Notes: a model not told the origin generated them from the sequence alone. A stretch of 64,000 nt of DNA from an uncultured Blautia sp. (GCA_934426285.1 CAKRYE010000001.1:1-64000); one strand, 5' to 3'. Counted from the first letter of the stretch, positions 1-9,849 are shown. A program made the numbers and translations.

Positions 1-1010
1 TTGTCATAACTCCACTTTCCGTACGCATCTTCTGACGGGGCTTTACTGGTCTCCTCTACTGTGTAAGTATAGGTTCCGGCTTCTGTGAATTTCAGTGCTG
101 TGAAATTCACAGTTCCCGCTCCCTTAGTTGTCACTGTCTCTATCTCTTTTCCGTCTTTGTCCTTAAGAGCAAAACTAAAGTCCGCGTTACAACTATCAGT
201 TCCTTTTACCTGTTTGTTCACTCCAAGCTGGCAGACTGTTTCCCCTGGGGTTTTCTCAGTATAGGCATTTGTGATGGTCACATTCTTGTTTTCATCATCA
301 ACTCCATCTACCTTCTCAATCTCCAGTGTATTTTTTGTCTCATCCTTTTTCACTGTGACAGTTACTATATGCTCCGTATTGTCATATTTCCAGCTTCCAT
401 GCGCATCTTCTGATGGTGCCTGGCTTGTTTCTGTCACTTTATAAGTATAGGTTCCGGCCTCTGTATATTCCAGTTCTTTGAAGCTTGCTGTTCCAGCCCC
501 TGTTATTTCTGCCGTGTCAATTACTGTACCCTCTTTATCTTTAAGGGCAAAGCTGAACTTGGTCCCGCAGTTGCTGACTCCCTCTACCTTCTTCTCTACA
601 CCAAACTGATATGTCACTTTTGCCGGTTTTTTCTCTGTATAGGTATTTGTGATAACTACATTCCTGTCTTCTTTATCAACTCCAGTTACATTCTTGATCT
701 CAAGGGTGTTTGTTTCTGTGTTTTTCACAACCTCGATCGTAACGGTATGCTGGGTATTGTCATAACTCCACTTTCCGTACGCATCTTCTGACGGGGCTTT
801 ACTGGTCTCCTCTACTGTGTAAGTATAGGTTCCCGCTTCTGTGAATTTCAGTGCTGCGAAATTCGCAGTCCCCGCTCCCTTAGTTGTCACTGTCCCTATC
901 TCATTTTGGGCATTGTCTTTAAGGACAAAACGGAACTCCGTGTCACAATTATTAGTTCCTTCAACCTGTTTCTTCACTCCAAACTGGTATTCAACCTCTC
1001 CCTGAGTTCT
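1..1010 (-). repeat. Tandem 378-bp (126-codon) repeats encoding pilin-isopeptide domains
   Basis: The segment beginning TTGTCAT recurs at 1, 379 and 757, an exact 378-bp period that keeps frame. In protein order the units start near 1000, 622 and 244. The first and third units are almost identical in DNA while the middle one is clearly diverged, so the array has an A-B-A pattern. The third unit is cut by the window edge and more copies may follow. Confidence 0.85.
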
Positions 1011-4000
1011 TTTCTGGTTGGTTATATTCAATGTCTGCCCCGTATAAAGAGCAGTTCCTTTTAAACCTAATGAAGAAATGTCGTTTTCTGACTTAGAATC
1101 ATTTGTAAAATAAAAATAAATATCCTCTGACAATATCTGATACTCATCTGGAGCTTTTGTTTCACGTAAGCGATACTGAACGTACGGTTCCATAATATGT
1201 CCATTCAGATCACTTGACTGAATTTCACCTGTTTTACCGTCCTTTCCAGTTCTAATCTTATCAGTAAGAACTTTTTCTCCTTGATATAATGTAAATTCTG
1301 CCCCTTCAAGTCCTACTGCCTGATCATCACTACCTGATTTGAAAATAGAAAATTTATAGCTTTGTACTCCTACTGATCCACCTGATACCTGATTTTTTGT
1401 AACACTATTTGTATATTTGAAATACTGTTCTTCATGACCAGGAATATATGCTGTATTAGTATAATTGATAACCGCACCAGGTGCGCCCACAACAAACGCT
1501 TCATATACAATTTTGTATGTATTTCCATCAATTGCATTTTTTATCTCAATCTGCATACCGTTTGCATTCTGAGTAACACTATATTCAGTACCCGCAGATA
1601 AAGGCGTACCATTTTGATCTGTTACTCCAAAGGATGAATTATCTATTAACAGATTATTTGAATACTCATCCTGCACTATAAGATTTCCATTCGTCATGTA
1701 CTTTGTCGCACTTGGAACCGTAATCTCAAATTGTGCACGGTATCCATTAGATAATGATATTTGGTTCTTACCTAATAATGGCTTCTTATAATTATAAGAA
1801 ACTGTATTTGTGGTTGCTTCTCTGCTATCTTCACTTTTTATCACTGCAGTGTTATCAAGACTCATACCCTCTGATGAAGTAGTTAGATTATCATCTACTT
1901 TCATTCGATAGTACAAAAAGTATATATATGGCCTGCCATCTGATGCTTTTTCATTTAAATTACGTAAGTTAAATGTTATTTTATTACCATTTTCTGTTAC
2001 ACTTTCTATTCCATCATTAACCCATGCCTTTTCATCTTCATCGTTGTTCTTTTGTGTTCCATAGATTGAATATGTGCTTGTAGATCTCATAACTGCAGCC
2101 GACTTATCTATATACTGCAAACCTTTACTATGAGAATCGTACACCGTTACCTTACCACTTCCCAATCCAGACCGCGTAGTATCAATTTTAATAACATAGC
2201 ATAGATTATTATTATTATTCTGATAGTATGTACTATAATAATTGTAACCCTGTGTCTGTTGTACTTTTTCTACTTTTAAATCACCGGGGATGATACCACT
2301 TGCCCCTACCTCTTTATTACCATTAATTTTAATAGTATTTTTTACTTCAGCATCCGCATCCATACTTACTTGTTCTTGTCGATCTTGATCTTTATAATAC
2401 TTATTCCATGTATCATAAGTAATTGTCACATCGTAAGCACCATTTGTTGATGCTGGTAATTGAGAGTTCGTTTGATTAATCTGTATTGTATTTTGAGAAC
2501 CAACAGCTGATCCAAAGAATAAATAGCCTGTCGTTTTTCTTCCATCTATCTCTGATTGATAATAATACTTATCAGTACCAGTAATAATTATAGAAGCAGG
2601 ATCTATCTCTCCATATCGACTCCAATCTTCATTATTATTAGTTACCTGTTGAACCTGATCCGAAAACCAAAACTTCATTCCAGAAGCCGGTACATGAATT
2701 GTAACTTTCCAACTGGCTTTCTCAGCAGTAACTCCAGTACAGATTTTCGTTGGCTCTCCAATTTTTCCTGCAACACTTACATCTTTTTGAGCAGAATGTC
2801 CTTTATCATCACTTACCCCATTTTGTACAGTTACATTTCCATAAACATCTGCTAATTCATTTGCATCTATTTCTGTCGTATAAGTAAACTCATATGAATA
2901 ACTTTCTTTCTCGTTTCCATATGTATCTCCTGAATTTGAACCAATCGTATACGACCAAGTTTTTCCATCACTTGGAACCGTTATTTCAAATGTTTTTCCA
3001 TCCGATCTTTTTACAGTAATTTTATCGTTCTTTTTAAAACTGATCTTTCCTTCATTTTCTGGAATTGTATCTGTTACAGTATTTCCTTTCACAGAAACCA
3101 GCTTTGACTCGTTATATGTTACTGTCCAATTAATATATATTTTTCCATTCTGATCTTGTACATTACCGCTTTTGCTAATCCATTTATAGTTTTTAAACTG
3201 ATCTCCTATATTTACTTCCGGAGTATTACTTATAACATCTTTACTTCCATTTTTACCTTTTGCTGTAACACTGTTCTTTGTTTTACTCGTATCAATCTCA
3301 GCAAAATTATTTAAAATACCATCTTTAAATTTAGCTTTATATGTCAATACAGCTGATTGTCCCGCTTTTAAAGAACTGATTGTAACTACTCCATCTACAA
3401 AGTCTCCAGTTGTAACCTGCTCACCAATTTTCAAAGAATAATCTTTTCCATCATCGGCTTTTACTAAAGATAACGATTCTCCTAATGTATCTGTAACATT
3501 TATATCTGTAACTTCTCCTTCTTTTGCAGTAACAGTTACAGTATAAGTAATCTCACCAGATACCGGATCATATGTTGCATTTTTAGATGCCTCTAAGCTA
3601 GCATTAAGATTAAATTTGATTTTTTTCTCTAAACTTGTTCCCGGAACTGTAATGGTAACTTCTTTCTCTTCAACACTTCTCTTAATACCAGCCTTAAAGT
3701 AGAAATCTCCTGCCAGATATCCCTGTGCTGCTTTACTCATAAATTCATCTGTAAATGTAACAGTAACATGTCCGCTTTGATCTACCGTATAATTTGCGGC
3801 AACTTCATCACTTCCTTTTTCTTTTAATACTCCACTTTCTGCCCAATTTACAAGATTATTTGGCATATCAAAATGTACTGTCTGTGCCATTCGGTTTTGG
3901 CTGCTACTTTCAGCAAATGCAATAGAAAACTCAAATGTTGAATCTGGTTTTACCAGTGTATCATCTTTAACTTCTGTTCCATCTACCGAAACTGTCATAG

Positions 4001-4898
4001 AAGTAAAAAATTTACTTAAGTCTGTTTCTGTATTATCTGCCGTCTGTGTTACATCTCCATTTACAGTCTTCACAAACACAAACGGAGAGAATCCATTTGT
4101 ATTAATATTAGCCACTGTAACTGCCCCATTAGCGTCAGTGTTGAGACTTCCAGCTTCAACTGCAGTTCCATTTACAATGTGGAGAACGTGCACACTTGTC
4201 GGTACGCCATCTACTGTTTCTGTCAGAATAGGTTTAATAAACTGAAGATTTACAGTTGCATTCTGATTTACTGCAATTTCCTGACCATTTTTCTCAAAAT
4301 GCATATCGTAAACTGCCGCATCTATAACCTGACCACCATCATATCCATTAGCTGTCAACCATGAACCCGCTGCATCAATTGCATTGTCAAAGTAATCATT
4401 GCCATCTGCATACTGTCTTGCAACAAAAACTGCATCTTCTGAAATTGGCTCTGATAAACTTACAGTTGCCATAGCATTATCTACAGTTCCGGAAAACTCC
4501 ATTTTCTTCGGCACCTCTGTCGGTGTTGCCTCCGGAACCTCAGTTGCCTCTGGTACAGGTGTAGCTGTTGCTTCAACTGCAGGGGCTTCTGTTGCTGTTG
4601 GCTCTGCTGCAGGAGTTACTGTAACCTCCGGCGCTGCCTCATTCTCCGCAGGTGCCTCTGTGGGTGCTACAGACTCTTCACCCTCATTTTCTCCTTCCGT
4701 AGGAGTCTTTTCCTCCGGTGTTTCCTCCACCTGTTTCTCAGATGTTTCCTCCGTCTGTGCTGCCGGGGCTTCCGTTACTGTGGGAACCGCAGCTTCGCTG
4801 CTGGCATAGATAACACTGGTCGTTGCCTGCTGGAAGATCATCAGGACTGTCAGTATTGCTGCCAGATAACGTCTGACTTTCGTCGTTTTGCTTTTCAT
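1..4898 (-). CDS. Large secreted adhesin / pilin-like surface protein, N-terminal part (3' end beyond window)
   Basis: An open frame runs uninterrupted from the ATG at 4898 to the left edge (over 1,630 codons, no stop). AGGGAGGA lies about 9 nt upstream. The protein starts with a signal peptide (KSKTTKVRRYLAAIL, then a cut near VIYASS), followed by about 100 residues rich in P, T, E and A, as in cell-wall stalks. A long beta-rich stretch of threonine/asparagine-rich repeats follows. Next comes a SpaA/Cna-B type domain (GLEGAEFTLYQGE and the hallmark ETKAPDEY, about 1030-1420). At least three pilin-isopeptide (FctA/Spy0128-like) units follow (TYTYTVEE, YDNTQHTVTIEV, NTYTEK). Such proteins are normally sortase-anchored and stabilised by Lys-Asn isopeptide bonds. 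The LPXTG region would be outside the window. Ligand unknown; a role in adhesion is inference. Confidence 0.85.
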   Translation of the reverse strand, partial: MKSKTTKVRRYLAAILTVLMIFQQATTSVIYASSEAAVPTVTEAPAAQTEETSEKQVEETPEEKTPTEGENEGEESVAPTEAPAENEAAPEVTVTPAAEPTATEAPAVEATATPVPEATEVPEATPTEVPKKMEFSGTVDNAMATVSLSEPISEDAVFVARQYADGNDYFDNAIDAAGSWLTANGYDGGQVIDAAVYDMHFEKNGQEIAVNQNATVNLQFIKPILTETVDGVPTSVHVLHIVNGTAVEAGSLNTDANGAVTVANINTNGFSPFVFVKTVNGDVTQTADNTETDLSKFFTSMTVSVDGTEVKDDTLVKPDSTFEFSIAFAESSSQNRMAQTVHFDMPNNLVNWAESGVLKEKGSDEVAANYTVDQSGHVTVTFTDEFMSKAAQGYLAGDFYFKAGIKRSVEEKEVTITVPGTSLEKKIKFNLNASLEASKNATYDPVSGEITYTVTVTAKEGEVTDINVTDTLGESLSLVKADDGKDYSLKIGEQVTTGDFVDGVVTISSLKAGQSAVLTYKAKFKDGILNNFAEIDTSKTKNSVTAKGKNGSKDVISNTPEVNIGDQFKNYKWISKSGNVQDQNGKIYINWTVTYNESKLVSVKGNTVTDTIPENEGKISFKKNDKITVKRSDGKTFEITVPSDGKTWSYTIGSNSGDTYGNEKESYSYEFTYTTEIDANELADVYGNVTVQNGVSDDKGHSAQKDVSVAGKIGEPTKICTGVTAEKASWKVTIHVPASGMKFWFSDQVQQVTNNNEDWSRYGEIDPASIIITGTDKYYYQSEIDGRKTTGYLFFGSAVGSQNTIQINQTNSQLPASTNGAYDVTITYDTWNKYYKDQDRQEQVSMDADAEVKNTIKINGNKEVGASGIIPGDLKVEKVQQTQGYNYYSTYYQNNNNNLCYVIKIDTTRSGLGSGKVTVYDSHSKGLQYIDKSAAVMRSTSTYSIYGTQKNNDEDEKAWVNDGIESVTENGNKITFNLRNLNEKASDGRPYIYFLYYRMKVDDNLTTSSEGMSLDNTAVIKSEDSREATTNTVSYNYKKPLLGKNQISLSNGYRAQFEITVPSATKYMTNGNLIVQDEYSNNLLIDNSSFGVTDQNGTPLSAGTEYSVTQNANGMQIEIKNAIDGNTYKIVYEAFVVGAPGAVINYTNTAYIPGHEEQYFKYTNSVTKNQVSGGSVGVQSYKFSIFKSGSDDQAVGLEGAEFTLYQGEKVLTDKIRTGKDGKTGEIQSSDLNGHIMEPYVQYRLRETKAPDEYQILSEDIYFYFTNDSKSENDISSLGLKGTALYTGQTLNITNQKRTQGEVEYQFGVKKQVEGTNNCDTEFRFVLKDNAQNEIGTVTTKGAGTANFAALKFTEAGTYTYTVEETSKAPSEDAYGKWSYDNTQHTVTIEVVKNTETNTLEIKNVTGVDKEDRNVVITNTYTEKKPAKVTYQFGVEKKVEGVSNCGTKFSFALKDKEGTVIDTAEITGAGTASFKELEYTEAGTYTYKVTETSQAPSEDAHGSWKYDNTEHIVTVTVKKDETKNTLEIEKVDGVDDENKNVTITNAYTEKTPGETVCQLGVNKQVKGTDSCNADFSFALKDKDGKEIETVTTKGAGTVNFTALKFTEAGTYTYTVEETSKAPSEDAYGKWSYD

Positions 4899-5037
4899 AA
4901 TGTCATCCTCCCTTTTAAATAAATTTTTTCTTTTATTTTCTATTGTAAATGGCAGATACGGACGATGAATCCGCCTACCGGTGAGACTTCATAACTGTAA
5001 AATGACCAACAGTCATGATACTTTATCTCATTATTTG

Positions 5038-5066
5038 AGTATAGCATCATAATTTTTCAGATTCAA
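5038..5066 (-). promoter_or_regulatory. Sigma-A-type promoter of the adhesin gene
   Basis: On the minus strand TTGAAT (5061-5066) and TATACT (5038-5043) are separated by exactly 17 nt. The start codon is about 140 nt downstream, which leaves an AT-rich 5' leader. The gap between the adhesin and metG (4899-5441) otherwise holds only the metG terminator and one short palindromic repeat. Confidence 0.6.
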
Positions 5067-5185
5067 TATTTTTACTTTTAAAAAAAATAGCTGTCGTACA
5101 ATTCCGGCGATTTGCATAATTTTTTTCTTAATTTACGAAAAAATTCGTATACGCAAAATCCGGATCACAGGCCCTTATTTTGCAA

Positions 5186-5245
5186 AATAAAAAACAAAAA
5201 GCAAGACTCTTACCACACACGTTATGTGTGTAGTAAGAGTCTTGC
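5186..5245 (-). terminator. Rho-independent terminator downstream of metG
   Basis: A hairpin has 13-bp perfect outer arms (5201-5213 with 5233-5245) and a 6-bp inner stem around a 5-nt loop. On the minus strand it is followed by CTTTTTGTTTTTTATTTT, so it ends transcripts coming from metG. Confidence 0.85.
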
Positions 5246-5394
5246 CGTTTCATCACGATACGGATGGAATCTTTACCCGTTGAGACTGATGACACTGTAA
5301 ATCTACATCTGTCACCTACTCCCTGTTATATATTCCACTATAGACTGCCCGGGAAGTTTTGTCAAGCTATAATTGAAAATTGTGGAGAATTTTC

Positions 5395-5420
5395 GTTACT
5401 GTTGTTATCGTTCACAGTAA
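5395..5420. repeat. Short dispersed palindromic repeat, degenerate copy
   Basis: GTTACTGT, a short spacer, then GTTCACAGTAA. It is related to near-identical elements at 8966-8992, 28271-28297 and 55439-55465. This copy has a changed centre. All four lie between genes. Confidence 0.55.
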
Positions 5421-5441
5421 TACTCTCACAGAATAGGCTCT

Positions 5442-7430
5442 TTAGCAGATCTCTGCTCCTGCCGGCATTTCTTTCTCCGGCACCATGAGGGAGAGATTTC
5501 CATCAGCATCTTCTGCACAGAGGATCATTCCTTCACTGAGAATTCCTGCAAGTTTGGCTGGCTTCAGGTTGGTAACTACCATAACACGTTTTCCAACCAT
5601 CTCTTCTGCACTGTAATGAGATTTTATTCCTGATACAATCTGACGTACCTGGCTTCCGATCTGTACCTTGGAGCAAAGGAGCTTCTTGGATTTCTTTACT
5701 TCCTCGCAGGCAATGATCTTACCTACCTGGAACTGAAGCTTTCCGAAATCGTCAAAGGTGATTTCCGGTTTTGCTTCTATATTAATAGGTGCTTCATCCG
5801 GAGTCACTGCTCCCTCTGCAGCCTCATCTGCTTTTCCTTCTTCCTTAGCCTGCTTCTGAGGATGGAGCTCTGCTACCTTTTCCATTACCTCCTTCAGGTC
5901 CAGACGTGCAAAAAGGATCTCCGGCTTGTCCGTTACCTTTGCACCGGACGGATAGAGACCGAAGGAATCCAGTTCCTGAAGCTCTCTGTCCTGTGCGTTC
6001 AGCTGCTTCAGGATACGCTCTGTGGTCTCAGGCATAAAGGATTTCAGCAGGGTTGCACCGATGCAGATGCCCTCTACCAGATTGTAGAGTACAGTAGCCA
6101 GACGGTCTTTCTTTGCTTCATCCTTTGCCAGTGCCCATGGCATAGTTTCATCAATATATTTGTTCAGGCGCTTGAAGAGGGTAAATACTTCAGTCATAGC
6201 ATCAGCTACACGAAGCTTCTCCATCTTTGCCTCTACCTTTTTCGGGATTCCCAGTACAAAGGCTTTCATGTCTTCGTCTACTTCCTCTGCTACACCCTTA
6301 TTCTCCACAACACCACCGAAGTATTTGTTGGACATGGAAATCGTACGGTTTACAAGGTTTCCAAGAGTATTTGCAAGCTCAGAGTTGAGACGCTCTACCA
6401 TCAGCTCCCAGGTGATCACACCATCATTCTCAAATGGCATTTCATGAAGCACAAAGTAGCGGACTGCATCTACACCAAAGAAATCTACCAGTTCATCTGC
6501 ATAAAGTACATTTCCTTTGGATTTACTCATTTTGCCGTCACCCTGGAGCAGCCATGGATGACCAAATACCTGTTTCGGCAGAGGCAGATCCAGTGACATA
6601 AGGAAGATAGGCCAGTAAATTGTATGGAAACGGATAATATCTTTACCAATAAGGTGCAGGTCTGCAGGCCAGAGCTGTTTGAACTGCTCTGTGCTCTCAC
6701 CGTCACAGTCATAGCCAATTCCTGTGATATAGTTGGTAAGGGCATCCAGCCATACATATACCACATGCTTCGGATCAAAGTCTACCGGGATTCCCCATTT
6801 AAAGGATGTTCTGGATACACAGAGATCCTGAAGTCCCGGAAGAAGGAAGTTGTTCATCATTTCATTCTTACGGGATTCCGGCTGAATGAAATCCGGATGT
6901 GTGTTGATATAGTCGATCAGCTTGTCAGCATATTTGCTCATTTTAAAGAAGTATGCTTCCTCCTTTGCAGGCACACAGGGACGTCCGCAGTCCGGACATT
7001 TGCCGTCTACCAGCTGGGATTCTGTGAAGAAGGATTCACAGGGAGTACAATACATACCTTCGTAATGTCCCTTGTAGATATCTCCCTTTGCATACATTTT
7101 TTTGAAAATTTTCTTAACCTGTTTTTCATGGTCTTCATCTGTAGTACGGATGAATTTATCATAGGAAGTATTCATCAGATCCCAGATCCGTCTGATCTCT
7201 GTAGATACGTTGTCTACAAATTCCTTTGGAGTGATGCCTGCTTCTTCTGCTTTTAATTCGATTTTCTGGCCATGCTCATCAGTTCCGGTCTGGAAGAATA
7301 CATCATAGCCCTGCTGACGTTTATAGCGGGCAATAGCATCGGCAAGAACAACCTCATAGGTATTTCCGATGTGCGGCTTGCCGGAGGTATAAGCTATGGC
7401 AGTGGTAATATAATATTTCTGTTTTTCCAT
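5442..7430 (-). CDS. metG: Methionine-tRNA ligase
   Basis: Charges tRNA-Met with methionine in the cytoplasm. The class I signatures are present: PHIGN at residues 19-23 and KMSKS at about 300-304. Between them is a zinc-knuckle insertion with CTPC at 128-131 and a later CPDC pair. The C-terminal ~100 residues (from about 560) form the EMAP/Trbp111-like tRNA-binding domain, so this is the long, dimerising 662-residue form. It is preceded by a consensus promoter and followed by a strong terminator, so it is probably monocistronic. The 5' region of about 90 bp is too short to hold a T-box leader. Confidence 0.97.
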   Translation of the reverse strand: MEKQKYYITTAIAYTSGKPHIGNTYEVVLADAIARYKRQQGYDVFFQTGTDEHGQKIELKAEEAGITPKEFVDNVSTEIRRIWDLMNTSYDKFIRTTDEDHEKQVKKIFKKMYAKGDIYKGHYEGMYCTPCESFFTESQLVDGKCPDCGRPCVPAKEEAYFFKMSKYADKLIDYINTHPDFIQPESRKNEMMNNFLLPGLQDLCVSRTSFKWGIPVDFDPKHVVYVWLDALTNYITGIGYDCDGESTEQFKQLWPADLHLIGKDIIRFHTIYWPIFLMSLDLPLPKQVFGHPWLLQGDGKMSKSKGNVLYADELVDFFGVDAVRYFVLHEMPFENDGVITWELMVERLNSELANTLGNLVNRTISMSNKYFGGVVENKGVAEEVDEDMKAFVLGIPKKVEAKMEKLRVADAMTEVFTLFKRLNKYIDETMPWALAKDEAKKDRLATVLYNLVEGICIGATLLKSFMPETTERILKQLNAQDRELQELDSFGLYPSGAKVTDKPEILFARLDLKEVMEKVAELHPQKQAKEEGKADEAAEGAVTPDEAPINIEAKPEITFDDFGKLQFQVGKIIACEEVKKSKKLLCSKVQIGSQVRQIVSGIKSHYSAEEMVGKRVMVVTNLKPAKLAGILSEGMILCAEDADGNLSLMVPEKEMPAGAEIC

Positions 7431-7484
7431 TGATCAGTTTCTCCTTTATTTTCAGTACAAATTACAAATCAACATTCTTATTGT

Positions 7485-7513
7485 ATTATAGCGGTTTATG
7501 CAGAGATTGTAAA
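7485..7513 (-). promoter_or_regulatory. Promoter of metG
   Basis: TTTACA (7508-7513), a 17-nt spacer and a perfect TATAAT (7485-7490) on the minus strand. It sits in the 93-bp gap after the ThrE-type gene, so metG can be transcribed independently of it. Confidence 0.75.
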
Positions 7514-7523
7514 CCTCAGTTTT

Positions 7524-7979
7524 TCAGCGGATGTGTATACTTCTGCTGCTGTAGAGCTGGCGCCAGATCATACGGAAAACCACAGTGGTAAAAGTAATTC
7601 CTGCAGACATGCTGGCAGCAAAGAGAAGGGTGTAGGTTCCTTCTTTGGAAAAGCCGGCATAGTTTCTGTGCATGAGACAGTTCATGGCACGGTAAAGGGC
7701 AGCTCCGGGAATCAGTGGGATGGTGGCAGATACCAGGAATACGGTAACCGGTGTTTTGACCATACGGGCCATCACTTCTGCATAGAGAGTTGTCAGTACC
7801 GTGGAAATAAACCCGCAGAAATAGGGGTTTGCATTGATACAGGCAGCTGCCAGATAGGTTGCCCATGACAGAAAACCGCCGACAGTGGCAAATATTAATT
7901 TTTTCCCTCTGATGTTAAACAGGGCAGCAAAGCCCAGAGAGCCAAGGAGCGCTGCCATTAACTGGATAAATTCCTTCAT
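7524..7979 (-). CDS. ThrE-type exporter, small membrane subunit (YjjB-like)
   Basis: A 151-residue, very hydrophobic protein with about four to five membrane segments. It contains the conserved LIPGAALY motif of the ThrE_2/DUF3815 family. This family forms the second half of threonine/serine exporters; in E. coli the equivalent pair YjjP-YjjB exports succinate. The upstream gene encodes the larger half and ends 15 nt before this start, so the two are almost certainly co-translated subunits of one transporter. AGAGGAAT precedes the ATG. Substrate cannot be told from sequence. Confidence 0.85.
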   Translation of the reverse strand: MKEFIQLMAALLGSLGFAALFNIRGKKLIFATVGGFLSWATYLAAACINANPYFCGFISTVLTTLYAEVMARMVKTPVTVFLVSATIPLIPGAALYRAMNCLMHRNYAGFSKEGTYTLLFAASMSAGITFTTVVFRMIWRQLYSSRSIHIR

Positions 7980-7994
7980 TATTTTATTCCTCTT

Positions 7995-8753
7995 TTATCC
8001 CAATATAAATCCTGCAAAGGTGAAGCCCAGAGCGATCACCAGAGCCAGCAGTATAGATTCCATAAAGCGTATCAGTCCTGTGATAGTGTCCCCGGAAAAC
8101 ATATCCCTCAGGGAATTGGTAAATGCAATTCCGGGAATCAAAAGCATGATGTTTCCGATGCTGATCAGATCTGCATGATCACCAATTCCGCTGTATACAG
8201 CCAGATTTGCCAGAAATCCTCCCACAGTGGAGCAGATCAGAGCTGTGATCAGAGAATTGACGGAACCTTTTTTCACAAAAGCTTCTATGAATTTCAGCAA
8301 TACACCGATGATCGCTGAGGCTGCCATATCCTTCCAGTCTCCGCCGAAAAATACAGAAAAGGAACCGGAGACCAGGGCATAGATCAGAAGCTGCATCCCA
8401 AAGGAATAATGTGGTCTGTTCTGTATCTGTGTCAGCTTTTCCTTTATCTCCTCATGGGTAGGCTTTTCCTGACAGATTTCCCTGGAAAGCTGATTCAGCT
8501 GGTCTACTCTGTCCAGGTTATTGACCATGCCGGAGACCCTGCGTGTCTGGGTGCAGGCCCCGAAATCAGCTCCATATATGGTGGTAACGATACTGGAGGT
8601 AATGGAAAATACATCTGCCCTCTCCGCTCCGTATGCCAGGCAGATCCTGCGGATGGTATCCTCCACCCTTCCTACCTCTGCGCCGCTGACCAGCAGCTGT
8701 TCACCGATAGACATGGCGCAATATAAATATTCTTCTGCTTCCCTTCGATTCAT
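7995..8753 (-). CDS. ThrE-type exporter, large subunit (DUF1212, YjjP-like)
   Basis: 252 residues. The N-terminal soluble part (about 1-115) includes the family's conserved early region (ISGAEV-like SGAEVGRVEDTI and RRVSGM). It is followed by about five membrane helices ending in a LLIPGIAFTNSLRD segment, as in DUF1212 proteins. The family exports small amino or dicarboxylic acids. Together with the downstream 151-residue protein it makes a complete split exporter. AGGAG is 12 nt upstream of the ATG. The gene is the first of a two-gene operon that reads toward metG. Confidence 0.87.
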   Translation of the reverse strand: MNRREAEEYLYCAMSIGEQLLVSGAEVGRVEDTIRRICLAYGAERADVFSITSSIVTTIYGADFGACTQTRRVSGMVNNLDRVDQLNQLSREICQEKPTHEEIKEKLTQIQNRPHYSFGMQLLIYALVSGSFSVFFGGDWKDMAASAIIGVLLKFIEAFVKKGSVNSLITALICSTVGGFLANLAVYSGIGDHADLISIGNIMLLIPGIAFTNSLRDMFSGDTITGLIRFMESILLALVIALGFTFAGFILG

Positions 8754-8819
8754 AGCTCTCGCTCTCCTGATCTCTTAGACATCCCCACCCACTACTTATT
8801 GCTTTTCACAATTGAAGCA

Positions 8820-9055
8820 GGGGACTTACTTGACTCGGGTCAGGCGGATATTCGCAATCCGCTTCCCTATTTGCTCATAACCGAACTGCTCTGCAGTTCG
8901 GTTAAATCATCCAAGCTCTATTATAATAAATCCTCCGGAACAGGTCAAACGGATATTCACAATCCGTTACTGTTCACTCCGTTCACAGTAACGTAGTGGT
9001 GTGTAAACAGTAATCACAATCCACTTCGCTACTTAATTCGGGTCAAGTACTATCT
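8820..9055. repeat. Mosaic of dispersed intergenic repeats, copy A
   Basis: This 400-bp gene-free gap (8754-9154) contains several short repeat modules. One is a TTCGCAATCCGCTT...TTGCTCATAACCGAA module. Another is a perfect hairpin with 11-bp arms (8879-8889 with 8893-8903, AACCGAACTGC). A third is the palindrome at 8966-8992 that starts GTTACTGTTCAC. A second ATCCACTTCGCTACTT module follows. The same modules recur together at 55439-55590 and partly at 28271-28297 and 57240-57295. No coding potential; repeat family unknown to me. Confidence 0.7.
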
Positions 9056-9088
9056 GCATAAAAAAAGAATAAGAATAGGATAAAACAG

Positions 9089-9126
9089 CAAAAAAATGCC
9101 CTTGCAGGAAAATCCTGCAGGGCATT
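9089..9126 (-). terminator. Terminator of rubrerythrin gene
   Basis: A hairpin, ATGCCCT-TGCAGGA pairing with TCCTGCAGGGCAT (9096-9125), is followed on the minus strand by seven T residues. Confidence 0.85.
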
Positions 9127-9154
9127 ATCTTTACTGTTTTATATAGCCTTCAGA

Positions 9155-9697
9155 TTAGCCGAAGTATCTCTTAAGCAGTCCAGCGAATGCTTTTCCGTGT
9201 CTTGCTTCATCGCGAGCCATTTCGTGTACTGTATCGTGGATTGCATCCAGGTTAGCAGCTTTTGCACGTTTTGCAAGATCTGTCTTTCCTGCTGTTGCGC
9301 CGTTCTCAGCTTCTACTCTCATTTCCAGGTTCTTCTTTGTGCTGTCTGTAACTACTTCGCCAAGTAATTCAGCAAATTTAGCAGCATGCTCTGCTTCTTC
9401 ATAAGCTGCTTTTTCATAGTATAAACCGATTTCCGGATATCCTTCTCTGTGAGCAACTCTTGCCATTGCAAGATACATACCAACTTCAGAGCATTCACCC
9501 TGGAAGTTTGCTCTTAAATCAGCCATGATGTCTTCGCTGGATCCCTGAGCAACACCTACTACATGCTCTGCTGCCCATGACATTTCAGCATCCTGTTTCA
9601 CGAATTTGGAAGCTGGTGCTTTACATACTGGACAGGCTTCCGGAGCCTGCTCGCCTTCATAAACATATCCACATACACTACATACCCATTTTGTCAT
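9155..9697 (-). CDS. Reverse rubrerythrin (rubredoxin domain first)
   Basis: A 180-residue non-haem iron protein that reduces peroxide and helps anaerobes survive oxygen. The rubredoxin-like Fe(SCys)4 site lies at the N-terminus (C6-x2-C9 and C22-x2-C25). The ferritin-like diiron four-helix domain follows ([19 protein letters not shown], later [13 protein letters not shown]). This order is reversed compared with classical rubrerythrin and matches the reverse rubrerythrins of clostridia. It stands alone between a terminator and the PerR-like gene. Fur-family-type sequence lies upstream, so peroxide-responsive control is likely. Confidence 0.93.
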   Translation of the reverse strand: MTKWVCSVCGYVYEGEQAPEACPVCKAPASKFVKQDAEMSWAAEHVVGVAQGSSEDIMADLRANFQGECSEVGMYLAMARVAHREGYPEIGLYYEKAAYEEAEHAAKFAELLGEVVTDSTKKNLEMRVEAENGATAGKTDLAKRAKAANLDAIHDTVHEMARDEARHGKAFAGLLKRYFG

Positions 9698-9849
9698 AAT
9701 TAAGATCTCCTTTTCTTATTTTAATTTGTTTTGGTTACTGTCTTATAAATCACAGCAATATTTATTGTTTCAGAACCTGTCCCCAAAAATTCAGGTCAGT
9801 TCCGGCATTGCCTTCTGCCTCATAAAAAACAGGTGATTTTTACTTTTCT

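Noticed and set aside
1-1010. CRISPR array
   Set aside because: The repeats are 378 bp long, in frame and protein-coding, without spacers.
4399-4809. Plus-strand frame rich in S, G, A and V
   Set aside because: It is the antisense of the P/T/E-rich stalk of the adhesin, caused by low-complexity codons. It has no ribosome site.
7431-7523. T-box riboswitch before metG
   Set aside because: The leader is only about 90 bp and has a consensus promoter, with no specifier stem, T-box sequence or terminator hairpin.
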